Made by a program: the position numbers and the translations under genes | Assembly (NCBI RefSeq): GCF_026125825.1 | Contig: NZ_JAHCKK010000002.1 | Coordinates: forward strand, 1 to 64,000 | Source of the DNA: Hydrogenophaga sp. | Lineage (GTDB): Bacteria > Pseudomonadota > Gammaproteobacteria > Burkholderiales > Burkholderiaceae_C | Reading direction: 5' to 3' | Length of the DNA stretch: 64,000 nucleotides | The notes under the pieces: model-generated | What the model saw: only the letters and a program-made list of their open reading frames with translations | Database searches by the model: none | What the model was told of the DNA's origin: nothing | Shown: positions 1-8,920 of the stretch, one piece after another | Layout: each line of letters starts with the position of its first letter | Numbering within the stretch: the first letter of the stretch is position 1

Positions 1-91
1 CGCGCACGCCACCGGCACCTTCAAGCTCATGCCGCGCCTGGCCACGGGGCCGGGCAGCGCGCAACCCCTCAACCGCATCCGGACCGATTGA
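1..91 (+). CDS. C-terminal end of a hotdog-fold (PaaI-like) thioesterase, partial
   Basis: The reading frame is open from the window edge to a TGA at 89-91 and encodes about 29 residues. The stretch AHATGTFKLM resembles the last beta strand of PaaI-type hotdog thioesterases, where a pattern like 'vAhAtgTF' is common. The rest of the gene lies outside the window, so the family assignment rests on one short motif and is tentative. The real content of this entry is that a plus-strand gene ends here, 95 bases before the next start. Confidence 0.4.
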   Translation, partial: AHATGTFKLMPRLATGPGSAQPLNRIRTD

Positions 92-186
92 TCTGCATGC
101 CGCCCTGCGTCGCTTCCCGCCGCCTCGCATGCCCACACACGCTCAACGCGCCACCTTGTAACTTTTATTGACCCCGGAGAAACACC

Positions 187-1203
187 ATGCCCGCCAACCA
201 ACAGATCCTGCTCGACAACCGCCCACAAGGCGAAGCCACGGTGGCCAACTTCAAACTGGTCACCAGCCAGACTCCCGCCTTGGCAGACGGCCAGGTGCTG
301 GTGCGACACCACTTCCTGAGCCTGGACCCCTACATGCGAGGCCGCATGAACGACAGCAAGAGCTACGCCGCGTCGCAGCCGCTGGGTGAGGTGATGATCG
401 GCGGCACCGTGGGCGAGGTCGTCGAATCGAAGCACCCCAAGTTCCAGCCCGGCGACAAGGTCGTGGGCATGGGCGGCTGGCAGGAATACAGCGTGGTCGA
501 TGCCGGCCAGCCCGGCGCGCTGCGCAAGGTGGACACCACCCACGTGCCGCTGTCGCACTATCTCGGCGCGGTCGGCATGCCCGGCGTGACCGCCTGGTAT
601 GGCCTGGTGAAGATCATCAACCCCAAGGCCGGCGACACGGTGGTGGTGAGCGCTGCCACCGGGGCGGTCGGCAGCGCCTTCGGCGCACTGGCCAAGGCAC
701 GCGGCTGCCGCGCCGTCGGCATTGCCGGCGGGCCTGACAAGTGCAAGTACGCGGTGGAAGAGCTGGGTTTCGACGCCTGCATCGACTACAAGCAGCACAA
801 GGATGCCTACTCGCTGGCCAAGGCGCTCAAGGACGTGTGCCCCAAAGGCATCGACGGTTACTTCGAGAACGTGGGCGGCATGGTGCTCGACGCCGTGCTG
901 CTGCGCATGAACGCCTTCGGCCGCATCGCCGTGTGCGGCATGATCGCCGGCTACGACGGCCAGCCGCTGCCACTGGCCAACCCCGCGCTGATCCTGGTGA
1001 ACCGGCTCAAAGTCGAGGGCTTCATCGTCAGCGAGCACATGGAAGTCTGGCCCGAGGCCCTGACCGAACTGGGCACGCTGGTGGGCACCGGCAAGCTGCG
1101 GCCGCGCGAAACCGTGGCCCAGGGCCTGGCCGCCGCGCCCGAGGCCTTCATGGGCTTGCTCAAAGGCAAGAACTTCGGCAAGCAGCTCGTCAAGCTGATC
1201 TGA
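187..1203 (+). CDS. NADPH-dependent medium-chain oxidoreductase (CurA / leukotriene B4 dehydrogenase-like)
   Basis: A 338-residue zinc-free medium-chain dehydrogenase/reductase. The family reduces the C=C double bond of alpha,beta-unsaturated ketones and aldehydes with NADPH (E. coli CurA, prostaglandin reductase). The N-terminal PYMRGRM motif (residues 52-58) and the Rossmann segment AATGAVGSAFG near residue 157 are typical, and no structural-zinc cysteine cluster is present. Length matches the family. The ATG is preceded by CGGAGA at good spacing. The desaturase start follows 16 bases after the stop, so the two are probably co-transcribed. Cytosolic; the physiological substrate cannot be read from sequence. 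Confidence 0.88.
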   Translation: MPANQQILLDNRPQGEATVANFKLVTSQTPALADGQVLVRHHFLSLDPYMRGRMNDSKSYAASQPLGEVMIGGTVGEVVESKHPKFQPGDKVVGMGGWQEYSVVDAGQPGALRKVDTTHVPLSHYLGAVGMPGVTAWYGLVKIINPKAGDTVVVSAATGAVGSAFGALAKARGCRAVGIAGGPDKCKYAVEELGFDACIDYKQHKDAYSLAKALKDVCPKGIDGYFENVGGMVLDAVLLRMNAFGRIAVCGMIAGYDGQPLPLANPALILVNRLKVEGFIVSEHMEVWPEALTELGTLVGTGKLRPRETVAQGLAAAPEAFMGLLKGKNFGKQLVKLI

Positions 1204-1219
1204 TCCAGCGGGGTCGCGC

Positions 1220-2275
1220 GTGCTCACGCCGAGCCAGCAGCCAGGTGAAGAGTTCCGCCAGGACCTGCGGGCGCCGGGCGTGCGCAACGCGCAGGCGCGC
1301 CGCCTGCTCAGCACGGCCGAGCTGGCACCGCTGACCCGGCTGTCCACGGCGCGTTCCCTGCTGGCGATCGCGCAGACCCTGGGCTGGATCGCCGCGGCCG
1401 TGGCGCTCGGCGTGCTCACCTGGCCCAGCCCGTGGATGATGCTGAGCGTGCTGGTGCTCGGCGTGTCGCAGCATGCGGTCTTCATCCTGATCCACGAGGC
1501 GGCCCACTACCGCCTGTTTGCCGCGCGCTGGGCCAACGAAGGCCTGGGTCGGCTGATGGGCATGGCCGTGGGCCTGTCGATGTGCACCTACCGCGTCACG
1601 CACCGCCTGCACCACAACCACCTCTACACCGAGGACGACCCGGACACCGCCATCCACGGCGGTTACCCGCGCGGGCGCGCCTACCTGCTGCGCAAGCTCG
1701 GCCAGGACCTGCTGGGCCTCAATGCGTGGAAGACCTACGCCTACTTCTTCGGCGCGCCCGCCATCAACGACGACACCCGGCGCGAAATCCGTCCGTTGGA
1801 CGACACCTCGCCCGCCTTGCGCGCCGCCGCGCGGCAGGACCGCTGGCTGGTGGTGGCCTTCCAGCTCGCCGCGCCGATGGCGGCCCTGGCCTGGGGTGGT
1901 GCGCAGGGCCTGCTGATGTACGCGGCGCTGTGGCTGCTGCCACTGGCCACGGTGCTGCAGCCCATCCTTCGACTGCGCGCAATCTGCGAGCACGGCGCGG
2001 TGACCGACCTGTCCTCGCCGCTGACCGCGGCGCGCTGCAACCGCACCAGCGGCTCGCTGGCCAATCGGCTGGGCCGTGCGCTGTTGTTCCCGCACCATGT
2101 GAACTTCCACCTGGAACACCACCTGTACCCGGCCGTGCCGCACTACCACCTGCCGCGCTTGCACCAGTTGCTGCGCGAACGGGGCGCGCTGGATGCCGCC
2201 GAGGTGCGCGACCTGCGCGACACCTGGCGCCGGATCTTTGCCCCGAGGAGACCCCGAGATGCCCGCCACGCATGA
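1220..2275 (+). CDS. Membrane fatty acid desaturase (FADS type 1)
   Basis: A 351-residue membrane di-iron desaturase introducing double bonds into acyl chains. The three histidine boxes are visible: HEAAH, HRLHHNH and HLEHHLYP. Hydrophobic segments flank the first box (about residues 50-100) and lie between the second and third (about 205-250), the normal topology. The start is GTG. The 3' end overlaps the following acyl-CoA dehydrogenase by 17 bases, which implies translational coupling. Substrate (phospholipid acyl chain or another hydrocarbon) and regiospecificity are not determined by the motifs. Confidence 0.9.
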   Translation: MLTPSQQPGEEFRQDLRAPGVRNAQARRLLSTAELAPLTRLSTARSLLAIAQTLGWIAAAVALGVLTWPSPWMMLSVLVLGVSQHAVFILIHEAAHYRLFAARWANEGLGRLMGMAVGLSMCTYRVTHRLHHNHLYTEDDPDTAIHGGYPRGRAYLLRKLGQDLLGLNAWKTYAYFFGAPAINDDTRREIRPLDDTSPALRAAARQDRWLVVAFQLAAPMAALAWGGAQGLLMYAALWLLPLATVLQPILRLRAICEHGAVTDLSSPLTAARCNRTSGSLANRLGRALLFPHHVNFHLEHHLYPAVPHYHLPRLHQLLRERGALDAAEVRDLRDTWRRIFAPRRPRDARHA

Positions 2276-3908
2276 TGTTTTCAACCAGCCCGAGCCGCTG
2301 GTGGATGTGAACCTGTTCGACGGCAACCGGCCGATGCAGGCGGCGTTGAAATTCAATGCGCCGGCCCTGGACACGGCGCCCCTGCAGGCGCTGGGCGCCA
2401 CGGTGGGCAGCGCCGGGATGCAGGCCCACGCCCGCCTGGCCAATGTGCACACGCCGCAGCTCAAGACGCACAGCCGCTTTGGCCACCGCATCGACCAGGT
2501 GGAGTTCCACCCGAGCTACCACGCGCTGATGGCGGCGGCGGTGGGCGCAGGCCTGCACGGGACCGCGTTCTCGGCCGAACAGCAGGCCACCGGCCACGCC
2601 CACCAGCTGCGCGCGGCCGGCTTCATGCTCTTTACCGAGCTGGAGCCATCCGTCCTGTGTCCCATCTCCATGAGCTACGCGGTGGCGCCCGCGCTCAAGG
2701 ACAACCCCGCCATCTACCAGGACTGGGCGCCCGGCCTCACCAGCCGCCGCTACGACCCGGCACTCAAGGTGTGGCGCGACAAGCCCGGCCTGACCATGGG
2801 CATGGGCATGACGGAAAAGCAAGGCGGCTCCGACGTGCGCGCGAACACCACGCACGCGGAACCCGCCGGCACCGACGCCTGGGGCCAGCGCTACACCGTC
2901 ACCGGGCACAAGTGGTTTTTCTCGGCCCCGATGTGCGACGCCTTCCTGGTGCTGGCCCAGACCGCCAGCGGCCTGTCCTGCCTGTTCCTGCCGCGCGTGC
3001 TGCCCGACGGCACGCTCAACCAGCTGTTCATCCAGCGCCTGAAGGACAAGCTGGGCAACAAGGCCAACGCGAGTTCCGAGGTGGAGTTCGTGGGCGCCAG
3101 CGCCTGGCTGGTGGGCGAGGAGGGGCGTGGCGTGCCGCAGATTCTGGCCATGGGCACCATGACGCGGCTGGACTGCGCACTGGGCACCAGCGGCCTGATG
3201 CGCCAGGCGCTGTCCATTGCGCTGAACCACACCACGCAGCGCAAGGCCTTCGGCAAGGCGTTGATCGACCAGCCCCTGATGAAGAACGTGCTTGCCGATC
3301 TGGCGCTGGAGTCCGAGGCCGCCACCGCGCTGGCGCTGCGGCTGGCGCGCAGCTTCGACCGCGGGGGCGACCCGCACGAACAGGTGATGACGCGCCTGCT
3401 CACCCCCGTGGCCAAGTTCTGGATCTGCAAGCGCGGCAGCCATTTCGCGCAGGAGGCCATGGAATGCCTGGGCGGCAATGGCTACGTGGAGGAGGGCGGC
3501 GAGGGCGTCATGGCGCGCATCTACCGCGAGATGCCGCTCAACTCGATCTGGGAAGGCGCGGGCAACATCATGGCGCTGGACCTGTTGCGCGCCTTGCGCA
3601 AGGCCGATGCCGCCGCCGCGCTGGCCCAGGAACTGGCGCCCGCGCGCGGCATGCACCCGGCGCTCGATCACCTGGCGCAGCGCCTGCCTGCGCGCGTGGA
3701 AGAGATGGCCACCGAGATGGAAGCCCGCCGCCTCGCGCAGGATGTGGCGCTGGCCGTGCAGGCCGCGCTGCTGGCGCAGACCGCGCCTTCGGCCGTCTTC
3801 GGCGCCTTCTGCGAGTCGCGCCTGGGCGGGCAATGGGGGCACAGCTTCGGTTCGCTCGGCGCGGGCACCGATTTCGATGCCATCATCGCGCGAGCCATGC
3901 CGCGCTGA
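2259..3908 (+). CDS. aidB: AidB-type acyl-CoA dehydrogenase
   Basis: A 549-residue flavoprotein of the acyl-CoA dehydrogenase superfamily. The signature MGMTEKQGGSDVRANTT is close to the flavin-site segment of E. coli AidB, and the length (AidB is about 540 residues) exceeds that of ordinary acyl-CoA dehydrogenases (about 380), in line with the AidB C-terminal extension. AidB is induced by alkylation and binds DNA; its catalytic substrate is unsettled. I chose the ATG at 2259 because CGAGGAG lies just upstream and a typical AidB N-terminus (VFNQPEPLVDVNLF) follows; in-frame codons further upstream sit inside the desaturase gene. An O6-alkylguanine methyltransferase gene lies 2.4 kb downstream. 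Confidence 0.87.
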   Translation: MPATHDVFNQPEPLVDVNLFDGNRPMQAALKFNAPALDTAPLQALGATVGSAGMQAHARLANVHTPQLKTHSRFGHRIDQVEFHPSYHALMAAAVGAGLHGTAFSAEQQATGHAHQLRAAGFMLFTELEPSVLCPISMSYAVAPALKDNPAIYQDWAPGLTSRRYDPALKVWRDKPGLTMGMGMTEKQGGSDVRANTTHAEPAGTDAWGQRYTVTGHKWFFSAPMCDAFLVLAQTASGLSCLFLPRVLPDGTLNQLFIQRLKDKLGNKANASSEVEFVGASAWLVGEEGRGVPQILAMGTMTRLDCALGTSGLMRQALSIALNHTTQRKAFGKALIDQPLMKNVLADLALESEAATALALRLARSFDRGGDPHEQVMTRLLTPVAKFWICKRGSHFAQEAMECLGGNGYVEEGGEGVMARIYREMPLNSIWEGAGNIMALDLLRALRKADAAAALAQELAPARGMHPALDHLAQRLPARVEEMATEMEARRLAQDVALAVQAALLAQTAPSAVFGAFCESRLGGQWGHSFGSLGAGTDFDAIIARAMPR

Positions 3909-3925
3909 ACAACTCTTCAAGGCCC

Positions 3926-4864
3926 ATGATGTCCGACCTCATCCTCCACCACTACGCCACCTCGCCGTTCTCCGAGAAGGCGCGCCTCATGCTGGGCCAC
4001 AAGGGCCTTGCCTGGCAGAGCGTGAACATCCCGCGCATCATGCCCAAGCCCGACGTGGTGGCGCTCACCGGCGGCTACCGCCGCACGCCGTTCCTCCAGA
4101 TCGGTGCCGACATCTACTGCGACACCGCGCTGATCGGCGACGTGCTGGAGCACCGGCAGCCCACGCCCGCGCTCTACCCCGAGCACCAGAAGGGCGTGGC
4201 GCGCGTGCTGGCGCAGTGGGCCGACAGCACGCTGTTCTGGGCGGCCATGGCCTACAACCTCAGCCCCAAGGGCGCGGCCGCGCTGTTCGCCGGCCAGCCG
4301 CCCGAAGCCGCCCAGGCCTTTGCCGCCGACCGCGGCGCCATGCGCGGCGGCATGACCAGCCTGCGCCCAGGCGATGCCGCCGCCGCCTACCGCAGCTACC
4401 TGCGCCGCCTCTCCACCATGGTGGAGGCGCAGGCTTTCCTGCTGGGCGATGCGCCTTGCGTGGCCGACTTCGCCGCCTACCATCCGTTGTGGTTCAGCCG
4501 CGTGGTCAACCCGGCGATGGCCGGCATTCTGGATGCCACGCCCCACGTGATCGAATGGCTGGACCGCATGGCCGCGATTGGCCACGGCACCGCCACCAAG
4601 ATCACGTCCAGCGATGCGATTGCCATCGCCGCCGCCGCCGAGCCCGTGCCGCTGACCGACGACGTGTTCCAGGACGAACACGGCATCGCCCTGGGCAGCC
4701 GCGTGACCGTGGCCGCCGAGTCCTTTGGGCCGGAACCCACCGAAGGCATCCTGCGCGCGGCCACGCGCACCCGCTACACCCTGGAGCGCACCGATGAGCG
4801 CGCCGGGCGCCTGCACGTTCACTTCCCGCGCATCGGCTACGTGTTGAGGGAAGTGCGCGCTTGA
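3926..4864 (+). CDS. Glutathione S-transferase family protein with C-terminal extension
   Basis: A 312-residue protein starting with a thioredoxin-fold GST domain: YATSPFSEKARLMLGHKGL is the glutathione-binding N-terminal helix region, followed by a cis-Pro turn segment (RRTPFLQIG) and the DTALIGDVLE strand/helix. A helical C-terminal domain follows to about residue 230. The last roughly 80 residues exceed a normal GST (200-230 residues) and look like a small added beta-rich domain. Two adjacent ATGs (3926, 3929) are possible starts. The gene follows aidB by 17 bases and overlaps elaA by 4 bases. Substrate unknown. Confidence 0.85.
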   Translation: MMSDLILHHYATSPFSEKARLMLGHKGLAWQSVNIPRIMPKPDVVALTGGYRRTPFLQIGADIYCDTALIGDVLEHRQPTPALYPEHQKGVARVLAQWADSTLFWAAMAYNLSPKGAAALFAGQPPEAAQAFAADRGAMRGGMTSLRPGDAAAAYRSYLRRLSTMVEAQAFLLGDAPCVADFAAYHPLWFSRVVNPAMAGILDATPHVIEWLDRMAAIGHGTATKITSSDAIAIAAAAEPVPLTDDVFQDEHGIALGSRVTVAAESFGPEPTEGILRAATRTRYTLERTDERAGRLHVHFPRIGYVLREVRA

Positions 4865-5319
4865 GCTCCCCGACCCTGACCTGGCGCTGCCTGCCTTTTG
4901 ACGCCCTTCGAGCCCGCACGCTCTATGCCTTGCTGCAGCTTCGCACCGAAGTCTTCGTGATGGAACAGACCTGCATCTTCCAGGACATGGACGGCGCGGA
5001 CCCGCAGTGCTTTCACCTGCTGGGTGAGCAAGCGGACGGCACGCTGGCCGCCTACGCCCGCCTGGTACCGGCCGGCCTGAAATTCACCGAGGCCAGCATC
5101 GGCCGCGTGGTCACGCAGCCCGCTGCCCGTGGCGGCGGCCTGGGCCACACCCTGATGCGTGAAGCGGTGCAGGCCTTGCACGGCCTCTGGGGTGAGCAGC
5201 CCATCCGCATCGGTGCGCAGGCCCGCCTGGAAGCCTTCTACCGCCAGCACGGCTTCGCGCCGGCCAGCGAGATCTACATCGAGGACGGTATCGATCACAT
5301 CGAGATGGTAAGAAACTGA
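4861..5319 (+). CDS. elaA: GNAT acetyltransferase, ElaA family
   Basis: A 152-residue GNAT-fold acetyltransferase. The segment LRTEVFVMEQTCIFQDMDG and the acetyl-CoA loop region RGGGLGHTLM (residues about 95-104) are characteristic of ElaA, a small GNAT protein of unknown acceptor. The start is a TTG overlapping the preceding stop (TTGA), supported by GAGGGAAG upstream and by the ElaA-like N-terminus (LTWRCLPFDAL). Length matches the family. It is the last gene of the run beginning at the oxidoreductase; a 75-base gap follows. Confidence 0.85.
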   Translation: MSSPTLTWRCLPFDALRARTLYALLQLRTEVFVMEQTCIFQDMDGADPQCFHLLGEQADGTLAAYARLVPAGLKFTEASIGRVVTQPAARGGGLGHTLMREAVQALHGLWGEQPIRIGAQARLEAFYRQHGFAPASEIYIEDGIDHIEMVRN

Positions 5320-5394
5320 CCCCAGGGGCGCACACCAGCGGCCCGGCCAAGCCGGTCCCATGGGGGTGAACGAATTCAACGACAGGAGACATCC

Positions 5395-6300
5395 ATGATT
5401 CAGGACTTCAAGGGCAAAACAGCGGTGCTCACCGGCGCGGGCTCGGGCTTCGGCCTCGAATGCGCGCGCATCGGCGCGAAACTGGGCATGAACCTGGTGC
5501 TGGTGGACGTGCAGCAGGACGCGCTGGACAAGGCCACCGCCGAGATCGAAGCCACCGGCGTGCCCGTGCTCTCGCGGCGCGTCGACGTCTCCAGCAAGGA
5601 GCAGATGGAGTCCCTGGCCGCGTTGGTCGAGCAGCGATTCGGCGCGCCCCACTTCGTCTTCAACAACGCGGGTGTGGGCTCGGCCGGCCTGGTCTGGGAA
5701 AACTCGGTTCGCGACTGGGAATGGGTGCTGGGCGTCAACCTCTGGGGGGTGATCCACGGCGTGCGCCTGTTCACGCCCATGATGCTCGCGGCCGCCAGCA
5801 AGGACCCGAACTGGCGGGGCCACATCGTCAATACCGCCAGCATGGCGGGCCTGCTCACGCCGCCCAACATGGGCATCTACAACGTGAGCAAGCACGCCGT
5901 GGTCAGCCTGACCGAGACGCTCTACCAGGACTTGAAACTGGTGAGCGACCAGCTCAGCACCAGCGTGCTCTGCCCTTACTTTGTGCCCACCGGCATCAAC
6001 CAGAGCCACCGCAACCGACCGGCCGAGATGGCCGACGAAAAAGCCACGCAAAGCCAGCTCATCGGTCAGGCCATGACCGACAAGGCCGTGGGTTCGGGCA
6101 AGGTCTCGGCCGCAGAGGTGGCGCAGCTGGTGTTCGACGCCATCAGCGCCGACCGCTTCTACATCTTCAGCCACCCGCGCGCGCTGGGCAACGTGCGGGC
6201 GCGCATGGAAGGCATCGTCAACCAGACCAACCCGGCCGATCCCTTCCTTGAACGCCCCGAGATCGGGGCCGGCCTGCGGGCGGCGCTGCGCCGCGCCTGA
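5395..6300 (+). CDS. Short-chain dehydrogenase/reductase
   Basis: A 301-residue classical SDR, cytosolic and NAD(P)-dependent. The cofactor motif TGAGSGFG lies at residues 14-21, NNAG near residue 89, and the catalytic Ser and YNVSK near residues 150 and 162-166. The C-terminal extension (about 50 residues longer than a minimal SDR) includes a Lys/Gln-rich helix typical of the large SDR group annotated in acyl-chain or steroid metabolism. CAGGAGA precedes the ATG. The substrate is not predictable. Seven bases separate its stop from the ogt start, so co-transcription is likely. Confidence 0.85.
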   Translation: MIQDFKGKTAVLTGAGSGFGLECARIGAKLGMNLVLVDVQQDALDKATAEIEATGVPVLSRRVDVSSKEQMESLAALVEQRFGAPHFVFNNAGVGSAGLVWENSVRDWEWVLGVNLWGVIHGVRLFTPMMLAAASKDPNWRGHIVNTASMAGLLTPPNMGIYNVSKHAVVSLTETLYQDLKLVSDQLSTSVLCPYFVPTGINQSHRNRPAEMADEKATQSQLIGQAMTDKAVGSGKVSAAEVAQLVFDAISADRFYIFSHPRALGNVRARMEGIVNQTNPADPFLERPEIGAGLRAALRRA

Positions 6301-6307
6301 GATCGCC

Positions 6308-6865
6308 ATGGACGGCGGCCACACGCTGTTCGAGACGGCCATCGGCGCGATCGGCATCGCCTGGGGGCCCAACGGGGTGGTGGCGGTGCAGCTGCCCGAA
6401 GCCGATGCCGCGCGCACGCGGGCGCGGCTGCTCAAGGGGCTCGCGCCGCTGCCTGAGGTCGCCGACCCGCCCGCGCCTGTGCAGGCCGCCATCGAGGGTG
6501 TCCAGGCCTTGCTCGCTGGCAGCTCGCGCAGCGATCTGCGCGAGATCGCGCTCGACATGAGTGGCCTTACCCCATTCCAGCGTGAGGTGTACGCGCTGGC
6601 CCGCGCGATACCTCCCGGCCAGACGCGCACCTACGGCGAACTGGCCGAGGCCCTGGGCGATGCCGGCCTGGCGCGCGCGGTGGGGCAGGCCATGGGCCAC
6701 AACCCCTTCGCCCCCATCGTGCCCTGCCACCGCGTGCTCGCGGCGGGTGGGCGATCGGGCGGATTCTCCGGCGGCAGTGGCGTGCCCACCAAGCTGCGCA
6801 TGCTGGAGATCGAGCGCGCGCGCATCGGCAACGAGCCCGGGCTGTTCGACGCGGAGGCGCCGTGA
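6308..6865 (+). CDS. ogt: Methylated-DNA--protein-cysteine S-methyltransferase
   Basis: A 185-residue suicide DNA repair protein that transfers alkyl groups from O6-alkylguanine (and O4-alkylthymine) to its own cysteine. The acceptor motif PCHRV is present with Cys140, preceded by the DNA-binding helix segment (GQAMGHNPFAPI) and the recognition helix with TYGELA. Length fits Ogt, which lacks the Ada regulatory domain. It follows the SDR by 7 bases and is followed by a remnant of an unrelated gene. Together with AidB upstream it makes two alkylation-linked genes within 4 kb. Confidence 0.93.
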   Translation: MDGGHTLFETAIGAIGIAWGPNGVVAVQLPEADAARTRARLLKGLAPLPEVADPPAPVQAAIEGVQALLAGSSRSDLREIALDMSGLTPFQREVYALARAIPPGQTRTYGELAEALGDAGLARAVGQAMGHNPFAPIVPCHRVLAAGGRSGGFSGGSGVPTKLRMLEIERARIGNEPGLFDAEAP

Positions 6866-6908
6866 TCACGGCCACCGAGATGCTGGCCGGCGCGGTTCGC
6901 GTGGTGGA

Positions 6909-6998
6909 GTACCGCTGCGGCCCGACTACAGCCCCACCGACTGCGCAGCCTTCCTGATCGACCCCGACGGCAACAGCGTCGAAGCCGTCCGCCCCTGA
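6909..6998 (+). pseudogene. 3' remnant of a VOC/glyoxalase-family gene
   Basis: Between the ogt stop and the converging antiporter gene there is a short frame reading PDYSPTDCAAFLIDPDGNSV followed by EAVRP and a stop at 6996-6998. The pattern 'aF..DPDGN..Eav' is the C-terminal metal-ligand strand of vicinal oxygen chelate proteins (the final Glu is the ligand). No in-frame start or N-terminal module precedes it; the sequence changes abruptly around 6905-6915. I read this as a truncated gene whose 5' part was lost, leaving only about 28 codons. Confidence 0.6.
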
Positions 6999-7002
6999 GC
7001 GC

Positions 7003-8796
7003 TCAGGCCGGGGCCTGGGCGTCCTGGGCTTGGGCCTGCTGCTTCTTCACCTGGTTGCCCAGCACCAGCTGGCGGCCGGCAAAGAGGCCCCCGGCGGCCT
7101 CGAGGTCCATGCGCTCGGCATCGCGCCGGCGCAGGTGCTCCATCACCTCGTCGGCTTCTTCCTCGGCGGCACCGAGCGTGAGCACGGCCTGGCGGCCCAT
7201 GGCCATGGCCGACTCGAAGGTCTCGCGCACGAGGTAGCTCACGTCGGCCTTGCGCAGTTCGAGCACGTGCTCGCGGTCGAAGGCGCGCACCAACAGCTCG
7301 GCGTGCGGGAATTCGGTCCTGGCCAGCTCGGCGATGCGGGTGGCGGCTTCCTTGTTGTCCAGGCACACCAGGATGGCCTGCGCGGCGTGCGCGCCAGCGG
7401 CGTGCAGCACGTCGGCGCGGCAGCCGTCGCCGTAGTACACCTTGAAACCATACGCCTCGGCGTCCCGGATCATCTGCACGTTGTTGTCGATGATGGTGAT
7501 GCTCGCGCCCCGGGCGATCACGCCCTGGCTGGCGATCTGGCCGAAGCGCCCGAAACCGATCACCAGCACGCTCGCTGCCCGGTCGGCCACGGTCTCGATC
7601 CCGTCCATGGACACCCCCGCATCCTGGGCCGAAAAGCGCCGGTGCACCAGCACCACCAGCGGGGTGAGCGCCATCGACAGCACCACGATGGCGGTCATGT
7701 TGGCGTTGACCACCGGGTCGATCACCTTCGCGCCGAGTGCGGCGGCGAACAGCACAAAGGCGAATTCACCTCCCTGGGCCATGAGCACGGCGCGGTCCAG
7801 CGCGTCGGCGTGCGAGCTGCGCGCCAAGCGCGCCACCATGTAGATGCACAGCGCCTTGACCACCATCATGGCCACCACGCCGGCCACGATGAGGGGCCAG
7901 TTGCTGGCCACGGCCGCGAGGTCCAGCGACATGCCCACGCTCAGGAAGAACAGGCCCAGCAGCAGGCCCCGGAAGGGCTCGATGTCGGCCTCGAGCTGGT
8001 GGCGGAAGGTGGACTCGGAGAGCAGCACGCCCGCGAGGAATGCGCCCATGGCCATGGACAGACCACCCACCTGCATCAGCAGGGCCGCGCCCAGCACCAC
8101 CAGCAGGGCGGCCGCCGTCATCACCTCGCGCGCCTTGGCATTGGCCAGAATGCGGAAGAGGGGGTTGAGCAGCCACACCCCCGCAGCCACCAGGGCCACC
8201 AGCGAGCCCAGGCCCAGGCCGATCGCCCCCCAGCGCGACGAGGTGGCTGCCACCGGACCGCCGATGTCGGGCGGCGCCATGAAGGCCACCACGGCCAGCA
8301 GCGGCACGATCAGCAAGTCCTCGAACAGCAGGATGGCGACGATCTTTTGCCCGCGCGGCTGGGCCATGTCGCCACGCTCGCCCAGCAGTTGCATGACCAC
8401 GGCGGTGGAGGTCAGCACGAAGCCCATGGCGCTCACGAACGACACGCCCAGCGGGAAACCAAAGGCCAGGCCCACCCCCGTGAGCAGCAAGCCGCACACC
8501 ACCACCTGCAGGCTGCCCAGGCCGAAGATGGCCTTGCGCAGACTCCAGAGGTGAGAGGGTTGCATTTCCAGCCCGATCACGAAGAGGTACATCACCACCC
8601 CGAGTTCGGCGGTGTGCAAGATGGTGGCCGGGTCGCTGATCAGGCCCATGCCGAACGGCCCGATGGCCAGGCCTGCCGCCAGGTAGCCCAGCACCGAACC
8701 CAGCCCGATGCGTTTGAACAGGGGCACGGCGACCACCGCTGCGCCCAGCAGGGTCACGACTTTGAGCAGGTCGCCTGCGCTGCCTTCAACGGCCAT
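7003..8796 (-). CDS. Kef-type monovalent cation:proton antiporter (CPA2) with TrkA-N domain
   Basis: A 597-residue inner-membrane antiporter. Residues 1 to about 385 form roughly 12 hydrophobic segments of the Na+/H+ exchanger fold. Residues about 405-530 form a Rossmann-type RCK/TrkA-N domain (VLVIGFGRFGQIAS) that binds nucleotides and gates transport. This is the KefB/KefC/YbaL layout, exchanging K+ (or Na+) for H+. An alanine/glutamine-rich tail replaces an RCK-C domain. The gene converges on the VOC remnant (4 bases apart) and diverges from the drug pump at 8921. Ion selectivity is inferred from family only. Confidence 0.9.
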   Translation of the reverse strand: MAVEGSAGDLLKVVTLLGAAVVAVPLFKRIGLGSVLGYLAAGLAIGPFGMGLISDPATILHTAELGVVMYLFVIGLEMQPSHLWSLRKAIFGLGSLQVVVCGLLLTGVGLAFGFPLGVSFVSAMGFVLTSTAVVMQLLGERGDMAQPRGQKIVAILLFEDLLIVPLLAVVAFMAPPDIGGPVAATSSRWGAIGLGLGSLVALVAAGVWLLNPLFRILANAKAREVMTAAALLVVLGAALLMQVGGLSMAMGAFLAGVLLSESTFRHQLEADIEPFRGLLLGLFFLSVGMSLDLAAVASNWPLIVAGVVAMMVVKALCIYMVARLARSSHADALDRAVLMAQGGEFAFVLFAAALGAKVIDPVVNANMTAIVVLSMALTPLVVLVHRRFSAQDAGVSMDGIETVADRAASVLVIGFGRFGQIASQGVIARGASITIIDNNVQMIRDAEAYGFKVYYGDGCRADVLHAAGAHAAQAILVCLDNKEAATRIAELARTEFPHAELLVRAFDREHVLELRKADVSYLVRETFESAMAMGRQAVLTLGAAEEEADEVMEHLRRRDAERMDLEAAGGLFAGRQLVLGNQVKKQQAQAQDAQAPA

Positions 8797-8920
8797 GGGG
8801 GGTCTCCGAGGGAAAGTGAGGGGGGTGAGAGGCGAAATTGTGACGCAGCGCGAGCGCCCTTACACCAGAACAGCCCAACCGTGCCCCGGCAAAGCCTTCG
8901 CGCGCTGGCGACAATAGGGG

